Source of the DNA: Sordariomycetes sp. S80-01Y
Lineage: Eukaryota > Ascomycota > Sordariomycetes
Direction of reading: 5' to 3'
Length of the DNA stretch: 64,000 bases
NCBI GenBank assembly: GCA_037042185.1
Contig: JAXQJY010000021.1
Span: 62,001 to 126,000 of the forward strand
Under the pieces are notes generated by a model. The model made no database searches, had not been told where the DNA came from, and saw nothing but the letters and a program-made list of their open reading frames with translations. The number at the start of each line of letters is the position of its first letter. Within the stretch, counting starts at the first letter, position 1. Shown here piece by piece: positions 20,489 to 34,934 of this stretch. A program made the translations under genes and the position numbers.

Positions 20489-21920
20489 TTATGCCTTTTG
20501 GTATCCACACTCAGCCAGTCCTGTCTTCAACGCATCCAGTGCCTTATCAATATCCTTCCTGTTCGTGTCCGTAACACTCACTCCCATGTGTCCGAAACGA
20601 ATGTACTTTGGCGCAATAGCCTTGTGGATGCCGCCGGCGAACACGACGCCTTTGCCTGAAAGCTTGGGCAGGATATCCGGGATCTTGACGTTTTCGGGCA
20701 GGTATATCGCTGTCATGGCGTGAGCCTGGTCTTCGGGTTTGGTGGCGACGATCTCGAGACCGAGGTCCGTGATGGTCTTCTTGATCTTGTCTGAAACCTC
20801 AGCGTGGCGGGCGAAGCGCTCAGACAGGGGCTTGGCGAGAATTTGCTTGAGGGCCGTGTTCAGAGCGTGGACGAGTTGGGGAGAAGGAGTTGCGAAGTAG
20901 GAGGGTTTCTTGGCTTCGTAGTTTTGCATAACTGTTCCAACGTCTCAGCGCGTTTCTTGACCATCCGGGGAAGAGCACTTACTTGGTGTCCAGTTCTTCA
21001 TCGAGGCAAAGTAAGATGCAGGCGGACTCTTCCTGTTCTTGAATGCCTCCATCGCCCTCCCACTGAACATCGAGATCGACAAGCCCGCAGGACACCCAAT
21101 GGCCTTCTGGCTCGCTGTGACCACGCCATCCAAACCCCAAGCGTCAAAGGCGATCTCCTCGCAGGCGACACTGCAGACACCGTCCACGATAACGAGCGTC
21201 TCGGGCGAGACCTTACGAACTGTAGCCGTCAAATCCTTCAACTCACTGAGCACGCCCGTTGAGGTGTCCACATGCGTGACGGTGAGGATCTTGTACTTCT
21301 TCTCCCTCAAAGCCTTCTCGATCTCGGGTAGCTGGGGCCGTCCGCCAACAGGGCCGTCGAGTTTGGTGACCGAGGCGCCGTATGTGTTCAAGCAGTCGGC
21401 AAATCCGTCACCGAAGTAGCCAGTGCTAAGGACTAGAGCGTTCTCGCCGGGCTCAACGAGGTTGGCGGCCACAAGGTCCCAGCCTAGGGTACCGGAGCCA
21501 GAGATGACGTAGGGTTGCGCCGAGGAGTCGGTTGTTTGGAACAGCTGGCGGAGCATCGTAAGGGTTTCACCAAAGGTCGCGCAGAAGCCAGGGCCGACAT
21601 GGCTTTCGCTATACAGTTGTTGGTCAGAAACTTCCAAGATGAGGTGCGCAATGGCAGTACCTGTAGTGGCTCATGGAATTGAGGACAGCATCGTCGAACT
21701 CAATGGGGCCCGGGATGAGCAGCGTGGGATGTTCTGGCTGAGAAGACATGGTCCTTGTCTGATTATGATGCGTCGTAGAGTTGGTGAAGGAGTTGGAAGG
21801 AGGACTGAGGTGCTGCGAGACAAGAGATATCCGATTATAGGAGGTCGAGGAGGGGCTGCCAGAGGAGAGTTTGCGGGGCATGGCCGATCTAAAGAACGAG
21901 CTTCGCACCGGGAGCCGCAT
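20489..21920 (-). CDS. AGX1: Alanine-glyoxylate aminotransferase
   Basis: Three exons, 21920..21661, 21608..20983 and 20931..20489. From the first ATG the protein has 442 residues; from the internal ATG at 21749 (MSSQPEHPTLLIPGPIEF) it has 385, close to yeast Agx1. Splicing restores SHYSESHVGPGF and WTPIMQNYEA. The PLP lysine is in TASQKAIG (K255 long form, K198 short form); SGSGTLGWD and THVDTSTGVL are family signatures. The enzyme converts glyoxylate and alanine to glycine and pyruvate. The extra N-terminus (MRLPVRSSFFRSAMPRKLSS) is basic and lacks acidic residues, like a mitochondrial presequence, so two isoforms with different location are possible. Confidence 0.95.
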
Positions 21921-22366
21921 ATGCGCTAAACGGACGAGAGGGTGTGTTGCGGCTGCGTGGTGCTGAGTCTGCTGCTACCTCGGTTGTGTGGTGAGCGACT
22001 GGCTTGCGTCTCTCCGTCTGCCCGCCTTGGTTGCGTCAAAGGTGGTAATGGAAGGGTCGCAATCGGCTGCTGTTCCGATGCCTCGATGCCAACAGTTTGA
22101 GAGAGCAATCTTCGAGTCCGGAGACCGGACCGGCTCCGCAATGCCTCTATCCGGCATGGCGTCGGCGCCGCCCTTGAGACGTCCTCGGGTGTTTGCCGAC
22201 AATACAATGATGCCATTACGGCTGTTGCTCCGGGTCCGTCAATATTTCACATCATTCTCGGTATGGAGGTCGTAGTTCTGTCCTCTGGTCTCTGTGGGTG
22301 CAATCGAACCTCATTAAGGATAAACTACGCGTAGCTGCGACATGCCGACTAACCCAGCCGATGTCC
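21921..22366. other. Intergenic, AGX1 to PRMT5
   Basis: 446 nt between two minus-strand genes: AGX1 promoter and PRMT5 3' end. No further feature seen. Confidence 0.5.
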
Positions 22367-24885
22367 CTACATCAGACATGCAACCTTGCGGCTGCTACAC
22401 AGCTCTGAAGACGCGACCTTGATCCGTGAAGACTCCCCGACCCATGTGTAAGCCTCGACAAGCCACTCATACCAAACCTTGGTATCATCAGTCTGCCTCC
22501 ACATGCTGACTTCGACCTCGGAGTCTCCGGGAAAGTGTATGGGTTGCTAAGGGCGGTCAGTAGTGTTCTTCACAGGTGAAACGGGCCAAAACCTACCCTG
22601 AGTGGGAAGAAGATGGGGAACCAAGATATCATGTCCTTGCTCTTCTGGTCGATGCGCTCTGGATGCGTACTAATCTCGACCTTCTCCCCCTTGTGCTCCT
22701 CGAGCTGGGACTCATACAGGGTCGACTCAAAGTACCCGGCCAGGCCGTGGATAACACCCCTCGCATGACAAACAAAAGTCAGATGGCAGAACCTTGAGTT
22801 GTGATCGTTGGCACCGGCTGCACCAGCCATACTGCCGCCTCCCCCGCCAACGACGCCGCCGGATTGCCTTGCTTCTATAGATTTCAGTGTATCCTCTGGG
22901 ATCGGATGCACGAACTCCCAAGCCTCTTGAATCTTCGGATGACCAGGCACTTTGTGCGCGACGAAATCTTGAGCGAATAGCCGGACCACCCAGGGGGTAT
23001 CGAAAGCCGTGGGTTCCATAGGTACCCTTGTAAGAATGTCCGCATGCAGCCTCGGCGTGGAAATCGGGCTGAAGTGCGCTGTGTATGAACTTGGGATGGA
23101 AATGCCGTGCGGTGTTGCCAAAACATGCTGGATTCCATCAAGGCATTCTGGCGAGAGTTCGTTGTCACCAAACGAGCCGAGAAGTTCCGAGATCAAGATA
23201 TCAATCTTGCCGTACACTGGACCACTCTCAGCCGAGTCAGAGATCAGAGGTCCCTTCCACGCTCTCATATCCGTCTTGACCACGTGCACCTTGCCGTCCC
23301 AGACGGTTTCATTGTTGCGGAGCAGGTACACATAAGCGTTCGGATTCTTCTCCAGAGCCCAGACCTTGACGGCAACTCCGGTGCTTTCTGCAGCTTTCAG
23401 TGCGCGAGTGACGAGAGGCCCGCGTCCTGACCCTGCAACAGCAATGACCACAACCCCCTCCTCTGATGTAGGCTTGTTAAGGGCCTTCCATTCCGAAAGC
23501 GCCTCGACGCAGGCGAATTCGTACTGGTCGTACTTTACCGGGTCGCCCTCGAAGACTTCGTACGTTGCAGACTCAAGGTTGTCAGCTAGGGGCTGAAGGG
23601 GGGACTGTAGCCAATCTTGGAAGCTAGTTAAGGTCTGAGACTCCAGCTCAGAAAGCGGTGGCTGTTGGGATTCGAGCCATCTGATGTAGGATAGGTAGTT
23701 GTTTGAGGTGTCAACAAAGCCAGCAGGCTGACCGTCGGAGCTCTTCTCCTGAGCTTCAGACAAAGTTGGAAATTCGTTGTGGTCTTGCGTCGCCACAGTC
23801 CGATCGGGCAACGACTGACTTTCTCGCCTGACGCCAGTCAGATTGGGGCCCAGGTCGCAAAGCAGCAGCGACGGAGGGAACTTCAGGCGCATGTAGTTGA
23901 AAATTAGCTCCTGATGGTGCTTAGACATTGCTGGGTAGCCATTCTTGTTCAGTGCGAAGACCTCAGCCCCAAATGTCAAACAGTAAAGGGGTTCCGCAAA
24001 CCACCTATTCTGGAGAGCCTTTTCAGGCATGACCTTGGGCATTTGCAAGGCTGTACTTGTCAGATATTGTCATTTCATCGGGCAGATTCACTCACCAACG
24101 CACAATCTCATGTCATAGTTGCACACCGATCGAACATGATCCCAGGAGTCCCAAGCACTCCAAAGATCGAACTTCCTTCTCTCCGCGGGCGCCTGGTCTT
24201 GGTCCAGCGAGGCGAGCGTTGGTCGCTGGTCTTCGGAAACTGGCTCGCGATACATCGGTTGATGAACGACAAACGTTATCCTGCTTCCCACCGTGAGTGC
24301 TTCTTTGATCGCGCGCGAATACTGCGCCAAGCCACGATTGCCTCCATTCTTCGAAGCATCCTTTGCCGGGCCAGGAATGACCAAGCGACTGACGCCGCAG
24401 AAGTTGGCGTAGTTGATCTCCAAGTTCAGAACCTGGCGAGAAATGCTAGCAATTATAGGGTTTGGCGACGATAAATCTATCCAGGGGCTAAGAAAGCCAG
24501 TGTATGTACTGACTGCCGGACTTGGGTAGAGACTCGTGTCGTCAGGGGTTAGAGGAGGTAGGATGGGGTCAGCGATGGGCGATGTTCCCTGGCTGCTGAC
24601 CTTCGCACCAGCTCCAGAAGCCGACGTAATATGCTTCTCAACCAGGTCAAAGACTCTCTGTCTGAAGTGATCATTGGTGATTGAAGTAGTTGTAAAATTG
24701 AACTAGGCGGGGTTAGCATGAGGGTGAACGTCAAACAGAATACAGCTCACCCCCAAATTAAGCAGATGCCCATATTGCAGGTCCGTCAGAGGAGCAACCC
24801 TTTTCGAATCATGTTGTCCAAGATGAAAGGTCGGACGATGAGGCGCAAAACCCTCAGGCGTGAAGAGCTCCGAGCTCTGCTCCAT
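22367..24885 (-). CDS. PRMT5: Protein arginine N-methyltransferase 5 (Skb1/Hsl7)
   Basis: Four exons: 24885..24751, 24702..24096, 24050..22597, 22546..22367; 791 residues. All introns are 46-50 nt and each junction gives family sequence (RLCVALQMPKVMPEK; FPLRQPIHFPGDSEV). The N-terminal TIM-barrel part starts FHLGQHDSKR. The catalytic part has SAM motif I AGSGRGPL (~residue 453), the double-E loop SELLGSFGDNELSPE (535-549), and TYEVFEGDP with Phe414, the residue that in human PRMT5 (F327) directs symmetric dimethylation. It methylates arginines of Sm proteins, histones and other targets. The upstream TTG-initiated extension is ignored because the family starts near this ATG. Confidence 0.96.
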
Positions 24886-27901
<3,016 letters not shown>

Positions 27902-30886
27902 TTGGGCAGCGTCTGCCAATGGAACTGAGACACGATTAGCGGCATCTCTACGAGACCATAGCGACGGGTCATCTACGTCGTTGCATCCCCACGCGTTCTC
28001 GAATCGAAGGGATCTCTTACCCCTTCGCGACGCGTGCCTGCGACACTGCGCAATACGTGCGGTGAGAGGCTCGATCCGACGGCGTTCTTTTATTTGATGA
28101 ATAATGCGAAAATTGGAAGAGGGTTGAGAGAAGAGAGAAGAACGAGAGGCTGGTGAGAATGTCATGTACAGAGCTGAACCGGGACCATTCAAGAAGATTA
28201 GACTAGAAAAGCGCAGCCTGCCGCACCGCAAATCACGCTACCATTTTGATCTGCAAGGAGATGGTTTCGGCCGTCGCTGATGAGACAGCCCCCTTCTTTG
28301 TCGCAGATAATCTGGCTTAGCCTCATCTGTCTTTGCTGCAGGCTAAGTGTCGAGATCAGATCGGAGAGACCTCACATGAAGGCGAGGCCTTGTTGCGGTG
28401 CGCCTCCGCATAGAATGTGCAGACTCGCCCCCTCTACGATCTAGATGCTGGTATCTTGTCAACTCGGCGCACGTCGTGCAGGTTGCACTACCGGAGCGTC
28501 AGAAGTTGACGTGTCCCGTACTTCGTGGACACAACGTCATGAATCGGGGCCGATTGTGATGTCTGATCCCGGGTCTCTTCGAAAATAAAATTGAAATCAG
28601 AAACAGGTCGTCTGCAAGTCTCCCGTATGCGCAGGGGTAGCGGTACGTACTCCTGAGTCCGCTACTCTGGTACTGACAGCGGCCCGGGCCAGCATCTCCC
28701 GTCAGTGACGGAGGCTTTCCGACATACTCTCAACCGGCCACCAGTACCCACACATGCTGGACGAGTTTGTTTTTCCATGTTTGAGGCTTGCTTATGTGTT
28801 CTCTCAAGAAGATGGGGCCCGAGGGAACGTGACTAATGCACGACTAAGACACTGATCAGTTGCGGGTCTCCTGTGGCAGCAGACGAGGCGATGCTCCCGT
28901 CAGAGTGGCATCTGTAGGGTTCTTGATTGGGGACCCTTGATGGGATAGCGAGTTATGCGAGTTTGCGGCTGAGAACCAAACAGGATCTCCAGGCAGCACA
29001 CTTTCGGTATTTTCAATTAAACGCTCGAGGCTTGGCACTGTAAGTCCGAAAACACCCCCCCATTTCGTACGAGTTGATGCCGTTGGTGATGTTCGTCGAA
29101 GCGAGCTCGCGGGATGATGCGGAGCCTTCGGTCCGTGGAGCCTTCGGTCCGCAAGGTCAGGCCCGGCCTGGTCGATTTAAAGCAAGAGCTGCATTCGCAA
29201 GCTGTGCCAAAGGCGGACATTGGTCGCGAACACTCTGACTTCCTCGCGATATTGCTGCTGACCGAGAACTCCCGCCAAAGCGTTGGTATCGCGGGATCTG
29301 GGGATTTGGTCAAATTTCGAGAGGGAAATAAGGGCATCGTGAAACACTGGGTGTTTGGCAGACGGGTAATTCGGCCCTTGCCGTGGAGCTTAGGGCATTT
29401 GAGGGAAAAGGTGAGATATCTCAGCCAAACTGGCCCTCGTTCATCTTTGGAATGTTGTTGTCGCGATGCTGGTTTCAGAACAGTTGCTGTTGGTTGCCCG
29501 ATTGCTTCTGCGGAACGCAGCCGGGGGACCCGCCAGAGTGGTGTTAACATTGCAGGAACAAGAGGGATTTTGGCGGCGTTGAGAGGCAGCCCGAGAAAGT
29601 TCGGATTGGATGAGCCATGGGGTCGGGGCTGGCACTCGTGCGTTAAGGCCAGCCTCGTCGTCGACACGCACGCAGGTCGAATCATGACCTCCTCCTTGGC
29701 GGGGCGCGTCTCGAAAACGGAGGCGCCTCAGTCGAAAAGCCTTCACTTCGTGTGTATGTAATCCAGGGTTCTGCGACTTGCATTGGCGTGCATCACACGG
29801 ATGCGTGCAAGCCAAGGATCGATCTCAGGTTCCAACAACTGAAGAGGGGCCATCCTCAAGGGGGGGACGTCAACTTGAAGGGGTTCCCCCCCTCCCCACC
29901 GTACTTGTAGATAGGCTCGCATATCTGTTATTCAATCGTGCGTGCATGCATGCGGCGACGATGCAACCTTCAGAAAGCAGGTTGCAAAGATGCTTGTTTC
30001 TTTTCCCCCAATTTGTACGTGGACGGGGGCGAACGCTGAGCGATGGAGCCCGATTACCATCAGCCTCGTCTTTCAGAGTATCGGCTGTCGCGTGGCCATC
30101 GACGCAACACAAGCAACGCAAGCAACGCTGCAGGTGGTGCGAGGACGCCGATGCATGACGCGACGGCGGGTGCATGTGCCCGCAAGAGGTTGGCAAAGAC
30201 CCTTGAAAATTCACAAGGCGCGTCAGAGCCTGCTGCCTCGTTCAAGTTGCCATGTCCGGCCGCCAGCGCGTCTGGTATGCACCGTTTAGTAAACGTAAGG
30301 TGGTGTCGGCATGCGCCGCTAAGGTAGGTTGCTTACTGTCGTTGCATCGTTCAATCGCTCCAGCGCAATTGTGATTATCTCATAACGACAACGAGCATGG
30401 ACCGGCGCCCGAGGTTGCGAGCGAGTGCAGAAGTGGGAGTCGTGGGTGTACCCAGAGCAGGGGTCTTACTAACCGCTCATCGCACCGAGTGTCACCCCCT
30501 TTAGTCTTACCAGATGATTCCGGGATCCGGGGTCTCGGGGATGCGACCTCCAGGTTCCAGGTTGCTGCCGCTGTTCCACGATCGTGGGCCAGCATTTCAG
30601 ACCAGCCCTGTAAGCCAGTGACCGACTATACAAGAGGTACACCGCCGTCTTCACATCCCCGGTTGCTTTTCCTAGGATCTGACGCACTGATGTTGTCCAA
30701 GGTCCTTGATCATATCATGAGAGAATTCTTATAAGGAGGATCCCGCCTCGCTCGAGAATTGGTGGTTGATGATACTTGACATTCGCTTTATTCACAGCAA
30801 CACATCCGTATTCTCCGGTTTTCTGACCACGAGTGTCCTCATCCTACCGTCAGTAACGTCGAGACATCGAAGTACCAAAATACACC
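27902..30886. other. 3 kb gene-poor stretch
   Basis: Between PRP43 and the small Cys protein gene. Two overlapping opposite-strand ORFs of about 215-222 codons (29.0-29.8 kb) lack any domain and look like chance open frames. A 16-bp tandem duplication is listed separately. No RNA gene or transposon was recognised. Confidence 0.55.
29121..29152. repeat. 16-bp tandem duplication
   Basis: GGAGCCTTCGGTCCGT is followed directly by a second copy differing only in its last base. Confidence 0.9.
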
Positions 30887-31311
30887 ATGAGTGGCAGCGG
30901 CGGTTTCTACAAGTACCGTTGCAAGTACTTCTACACACACAATTGTCAGAATTGGGTCTGGGTGAACAACCGAGCGTGCACGGATTGCCTGGTGAGTATC
31001 TCAAGCCCTCAATAGCGAACATGCTGACGTTCGAGAAGGCCGAAGGCAGGGAGGAGGAGCAGCATGCTCGTCTGGCGCCACACTGGGCTACGACCCGCGA
31101 CATAGTTGTACCCAGGGTTCACGATGGTACCCTCCAGTACACCATGATGGAGCTTGTCGCTCCCACAGAGCCCGGGGAGAAATTCTGGACACTGAGGGAT
31201 AAGGATTCTCAGCCACCACCTGCCATGCCCGTGACAAGCGCTATGCCGAATCAGAGCAGTCTCGCTGCATCTCGATTTGACATTGCCTCGTCAAAGGGCG
31301 ATGGGTACTAA
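30887..31311 (+). CDS. Small conserved-looking Cys-containing protein, unknown function
   Basis: Two exons, 30887..30991 and 31039..31311, 125 residues. The 47-nt intron has GTGAGT, a CTGAC branch site and AAG. Exon 1 encodes MSGSGGFYKYRCKYFYTHNC and then a Trp/Asn segment ending ACTDCL; Cys at 12, 20, 31 and 34 (C-x7-C-x10-C-x2-C) with His18 could bind zinc, but this is inference. Exon 2 continues as a charged then Ser/Pro-rich tail ending SKGDGY. The first exon has the look of a family of short fungal proteins of unknown function that I recall only loosely. No signal peptide or membrane segment. It stands alone in a gene-poor stretch. Confidence 0.7.
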
Positions 31312-34300
31312 TCGGCTTTTTTCCTGTTCTGTTATCGGGCGTTGGTGAGGGCATGGTAAAAGGGCTCGATAGAGAGCTCATATTGCAGGGCTAGGTGCTT
31401 CGGAATTGTAACGGTCTGTGCTCTCGGTTTTTCAGAACGGGGCCTTGACCTGGGTGAACCTGGCGGACGATTCGGGGAGCTGCGGGCGCGAATATCAGCT
31501 GTAGATTGGCCGTACGCCCAGCGCGGCCATTTTAATTGACACTTGCCGCACAACCAGCCATGGGCAATTCCTACTGTTGCGATTTTGGTGTGTCGTCTGC
31601 TCGGGGATGTACAAGGCGTCTGGCGGTTCCTGGGCCGAGATAGAAACTGTAGAGGACGCGTGGAAGGTACCTGTGACGGCAGAGCGGATACTCATGAACC
31701 CCCTAACATCATGTTTGTTAGTCCTTAGCCCTCGAATGAACTACCACTTGAATTCGACGACTTACAGCACGGCATGCCGGCCTAGGTGTTGCCGCACGGC
31801 TGCTGCCGTGCCCACTCACGACTCCCTGGAGGCATTCGACTCGTGACATTCATGCAAAGCGCCTCTGCACCCGAGAGTCGAGCCGTCCGACCAGGGGTCA
31901 GATTGTCAACCAGGGATCATGCCACAAGACACGGTGGGGTAAGTCTCGTTTCGGCACGACCGCCAGGCCGACCGGCAGTGCCACGGCACGACGGAAGCCT
32001 GTTTGCCTCTCGAAGCCAAGGGCAGTTAATCAATCTCGCCTGGTCGACCCTTGCAAATCGCATGTGCGGGTATGTACACTACGTCGCACATTTGCCCACC
32101 CCTGTGAGCACGTTGCCAACGATCCTGGAACCGACCCACTAGCTTGGTCTTAAAGTTCCCTCAGGCAAACCGGCGAATGGGAAATTTTCTCTTGTTCCCA
32201 GCTTTCTGGAGCAGATGAGCTCCCCGGCAGTGACAGGTACGGCGACTCGTTGGCTGTGTTGAGAGCCGGCGACAACCATCGGCTTCCACAGTAACAGCAG
32301 ACTCGAGCTCGCCAGGCAGCAGCTTGCGGAATGGATTTAGCGACGAGTATAGCCGATGGATGAAGGAACGCAGACAAGGCTCGTCAGTGAATTCCCTTCC
32401 AGCTCGACCCTGAGCCTGAACCTGTGAGGTTCAGAGTGGATACCGCCGAGCCGTGGGTCCTGCCTCGTCCTCATCACCTTATCAGCCTTAGTTCGAACGA
32501 GAATGCCACTAGCCAAGGTGGACTGCGTTGAAAAGAGGGAATCGTGTGCACTAATGTCAAAAGTCTTTCCAGGTACCTCGTAGCTCGTACTCACAATCAT
32601 TGCTCTTGTAGCGCAATTTGGGCCATCAGCAAGAACAGGTCCCTGGCAGCGCGCCGCGGAGTCACGGTTGACCGGGGAGACCTTGCGTGCGCGGCGATTC
32701 CTTCGTGAGTGTCTAGAACCAATCTGCCTTGAGGCTAGTACCTGAGCTTTGCAACAAGAGGTTATGATATTTTCCACTGACGACAACGAGGTTCGTCAAG
32801 CCGTCACGGTGGTTGTAAAACATGTAATGGGATCGCTCGTAAAGTCTTCTGTGCCGAATGTCATCCAGGTCACGAATGTGTAGCAGTCACGTTGCGCCGT
32901 GGTGAAGGATTGTCGCTGTGAGCTCAGACGTTATCTAGAACTACTGTATTGCACTACAGGCTCGCCGCTGGGCGTTGGCCTTCTGCCTGATGAGAGTGGT
33001 ATGGCGTTCGCGTGCTGGATTCTCACGCGTTTCATGGTGTGTAGTCCCTGCTCAGAGGTCAGCTTACCGTGAGATAACGAAAGTGAGAAGCTACACTCAT
33101 CTCCATTTAAGAAGGCCTGCTGCAATCCTACCCGGGTCGAGAGGCCAACGTGTCAGCGCCAGCGACGAATACTTTCGAATGCGGCCTCAAAACGTGAGCT
33201 AAGCTGCACAGCCCCGGACAAGTACGAGACTTTGACACCAACGCGAGATGGGTCCCGGGATATACTGCACAGCGAAGACAAGCTAGAGGCAAAGGCATTT
33301 CGTGCTGCCGTAGGCCAAGCCCTCGCCAATTCAGGCGACTGCCCACTCGGAGCCGTCGTCAACGACAAACATCTTCAAAGACCATGCTACTCTGTAGCCC
33401 AGACATATACAACAGCTCCTTCTGTTTGAGTTGCGCTGCCAACGAGGATTAGTTTTTGCTTCCACTCCATCAGCTTCTGTGCAGAGCGAGTAAGGAGGGC
33501 GTTGACGCGCGGGCAAAAGACATCCATAAAAACCGCGCTATCGTCTCAGGGCCGCACGTTTCCGCGAGAGCCCAGAGGTACTGCCGAGGTCCGCGAGGAA
33601 GACGACGGGTGAATGGCGTCCTTGCGTACTGTGGGACATGACCCATAGCCGAAGGTTGATGCGCTCGGTCAGGTTAGATGTAACCATCACGCGCCGGTAG
33701 CTGTTGCTGTGGCGCGGCCTAGGGAGCCGTAGTTCTAGTACCAGAGTGGATGCACAGCTTCTGTGATTAGCCGCGCCAGGACAGCGAGTCTGAGAGTACT
33801 GAGAGCTTTGGCAGGGTGGCAGGGGGTTGGATCAGTCGAGGCATTTCTGTTCGCGGCCTAGACACCCTCGCTACACGATTGAATGATCAAAGGTATGTCC
33901 GGCGAGGCAGGTGTCAGGCAATGGGCGAAACGCCTTGACTGATTGTTTGTAGCCTTTCCTGTGCTCAACTCTTGTTGCTCGAGCCCTAACGCAATACCAA
34001 TCGCAAAAAAGAAACGAGCATCTTCTGTTCCTTCGAACTGACAGCACCACCCAAGCAACCTACTCTTGACCAGTGTTCTGATCCAGCGGGCAGGGCCGAC
34101 GAGCGTCCTCAGACCAGAGGCTCTTACCACTACGGCTCATGGCATCCCCCCTCTCACGCACCTCACGGTGACTGGGTTGTCTTCCTCGACATTCCGTCGA
34201 CACGGCGTCTCCCTTCAACTGTCCACTTTTCAGCGGAGGCAGCTTCCAGATTCAGCCAACCAACATAGAAGACGATTCCGACGACAGAAGCGCAAGACTG

Positions 34301-34756
34301 AAAACCATATGTATACTTAGGGTTAAGTTCCGGAACTCGTTCCCCCGGCTAGGCTGGGCCGTCTGGTAACCGACAGCAAGAGTCACGATGAATCCGACCG
34401 CGACGATTTAGAGGACCTGATACAGGCTCATGATGTGGCGCACCGTGACTACCAGCTTGGGAGGGGGGTCTGCGATAGACACTCGTTGCCGAGAACAAGA
34501 ATCGGAGAACTGTGGGGGAGGCGACACGCGTGAGGTTGATGCAGAAGCATCGAAGGAGCTTGAAGTCTTGCCCATGGGCTGTTGAGAAGTAAGCCGATGA
34601 GTCTGGAGTCGTCTCGAGCACCGAAGGGTAGTTGCCGGATGAAATGGTTTTGGGTGGGTGATGAGAAGAGAACGGCACCAGACATGAGCGCGACAAGGCG
34701 CGACGAAGGTTGTCACTCGACGGGCAGTGGTCTGTGCACTGGAGATGCACGCGTGG

Positions 34757-34764
34757 TCACGTGA
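34757..34764. promoter_or_regulatory. TCACGTGA palindrome upstream of RTP1
   Basis: Perfect 8-bp palindrome 171 nt upstream of the RTP1 start. It matches the E-box core bound by Cbf1-type bHLH factors in fungi. Function here is inferred only from sequence and position. Confidence 0.45.
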
Positions 34765-34794
34765 TAGTTAACCAGCGTCAAGATTCTGGGTAAG

Positions 34795-34807
34795 GTACCT
34801 CAGGTAC
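34795..34807. promoter_or_regulatory. GTACCT-C-AGGTAC inverted repeat upstream of RTP1
   Basis: Perfect 6-bp inverted repeat with a one-base spacer, 128 nt upstream of the start codon. A near-identical element lies upstream of the Cnl2 gene at 44881..44893. Confidence 0.4.
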
Positions 34808-34934
34808 AAGCCTGAGCCCGCGACTGGAGACCTAACCTGGACCATCATACTCTGCTAATGCTGCCTTATGCTGCGGCTTCTGGTTCGGATGCCACACTTA
34901 TTCCATCCCATTACTTGCGGTTCACGGTAGCACG

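Larger units (their letters stand above)
31312..34934. other. 3.6 kb gene-poor stretch
   Basis: Upstream of RTP1. Only short, overlapping ORFs without homology. Two promoter-type elements near the RTP1 end are listed separately. Nothing else supported. Confidence 0.55.

Noticed and set aside
29017-29761. Two overlapping ORFs (215 codons plus strand, 222 codons minus strand)
   Set aside because: Mutually overlapping on opposite strands, no domains, no splice extension; treated as chance frames.
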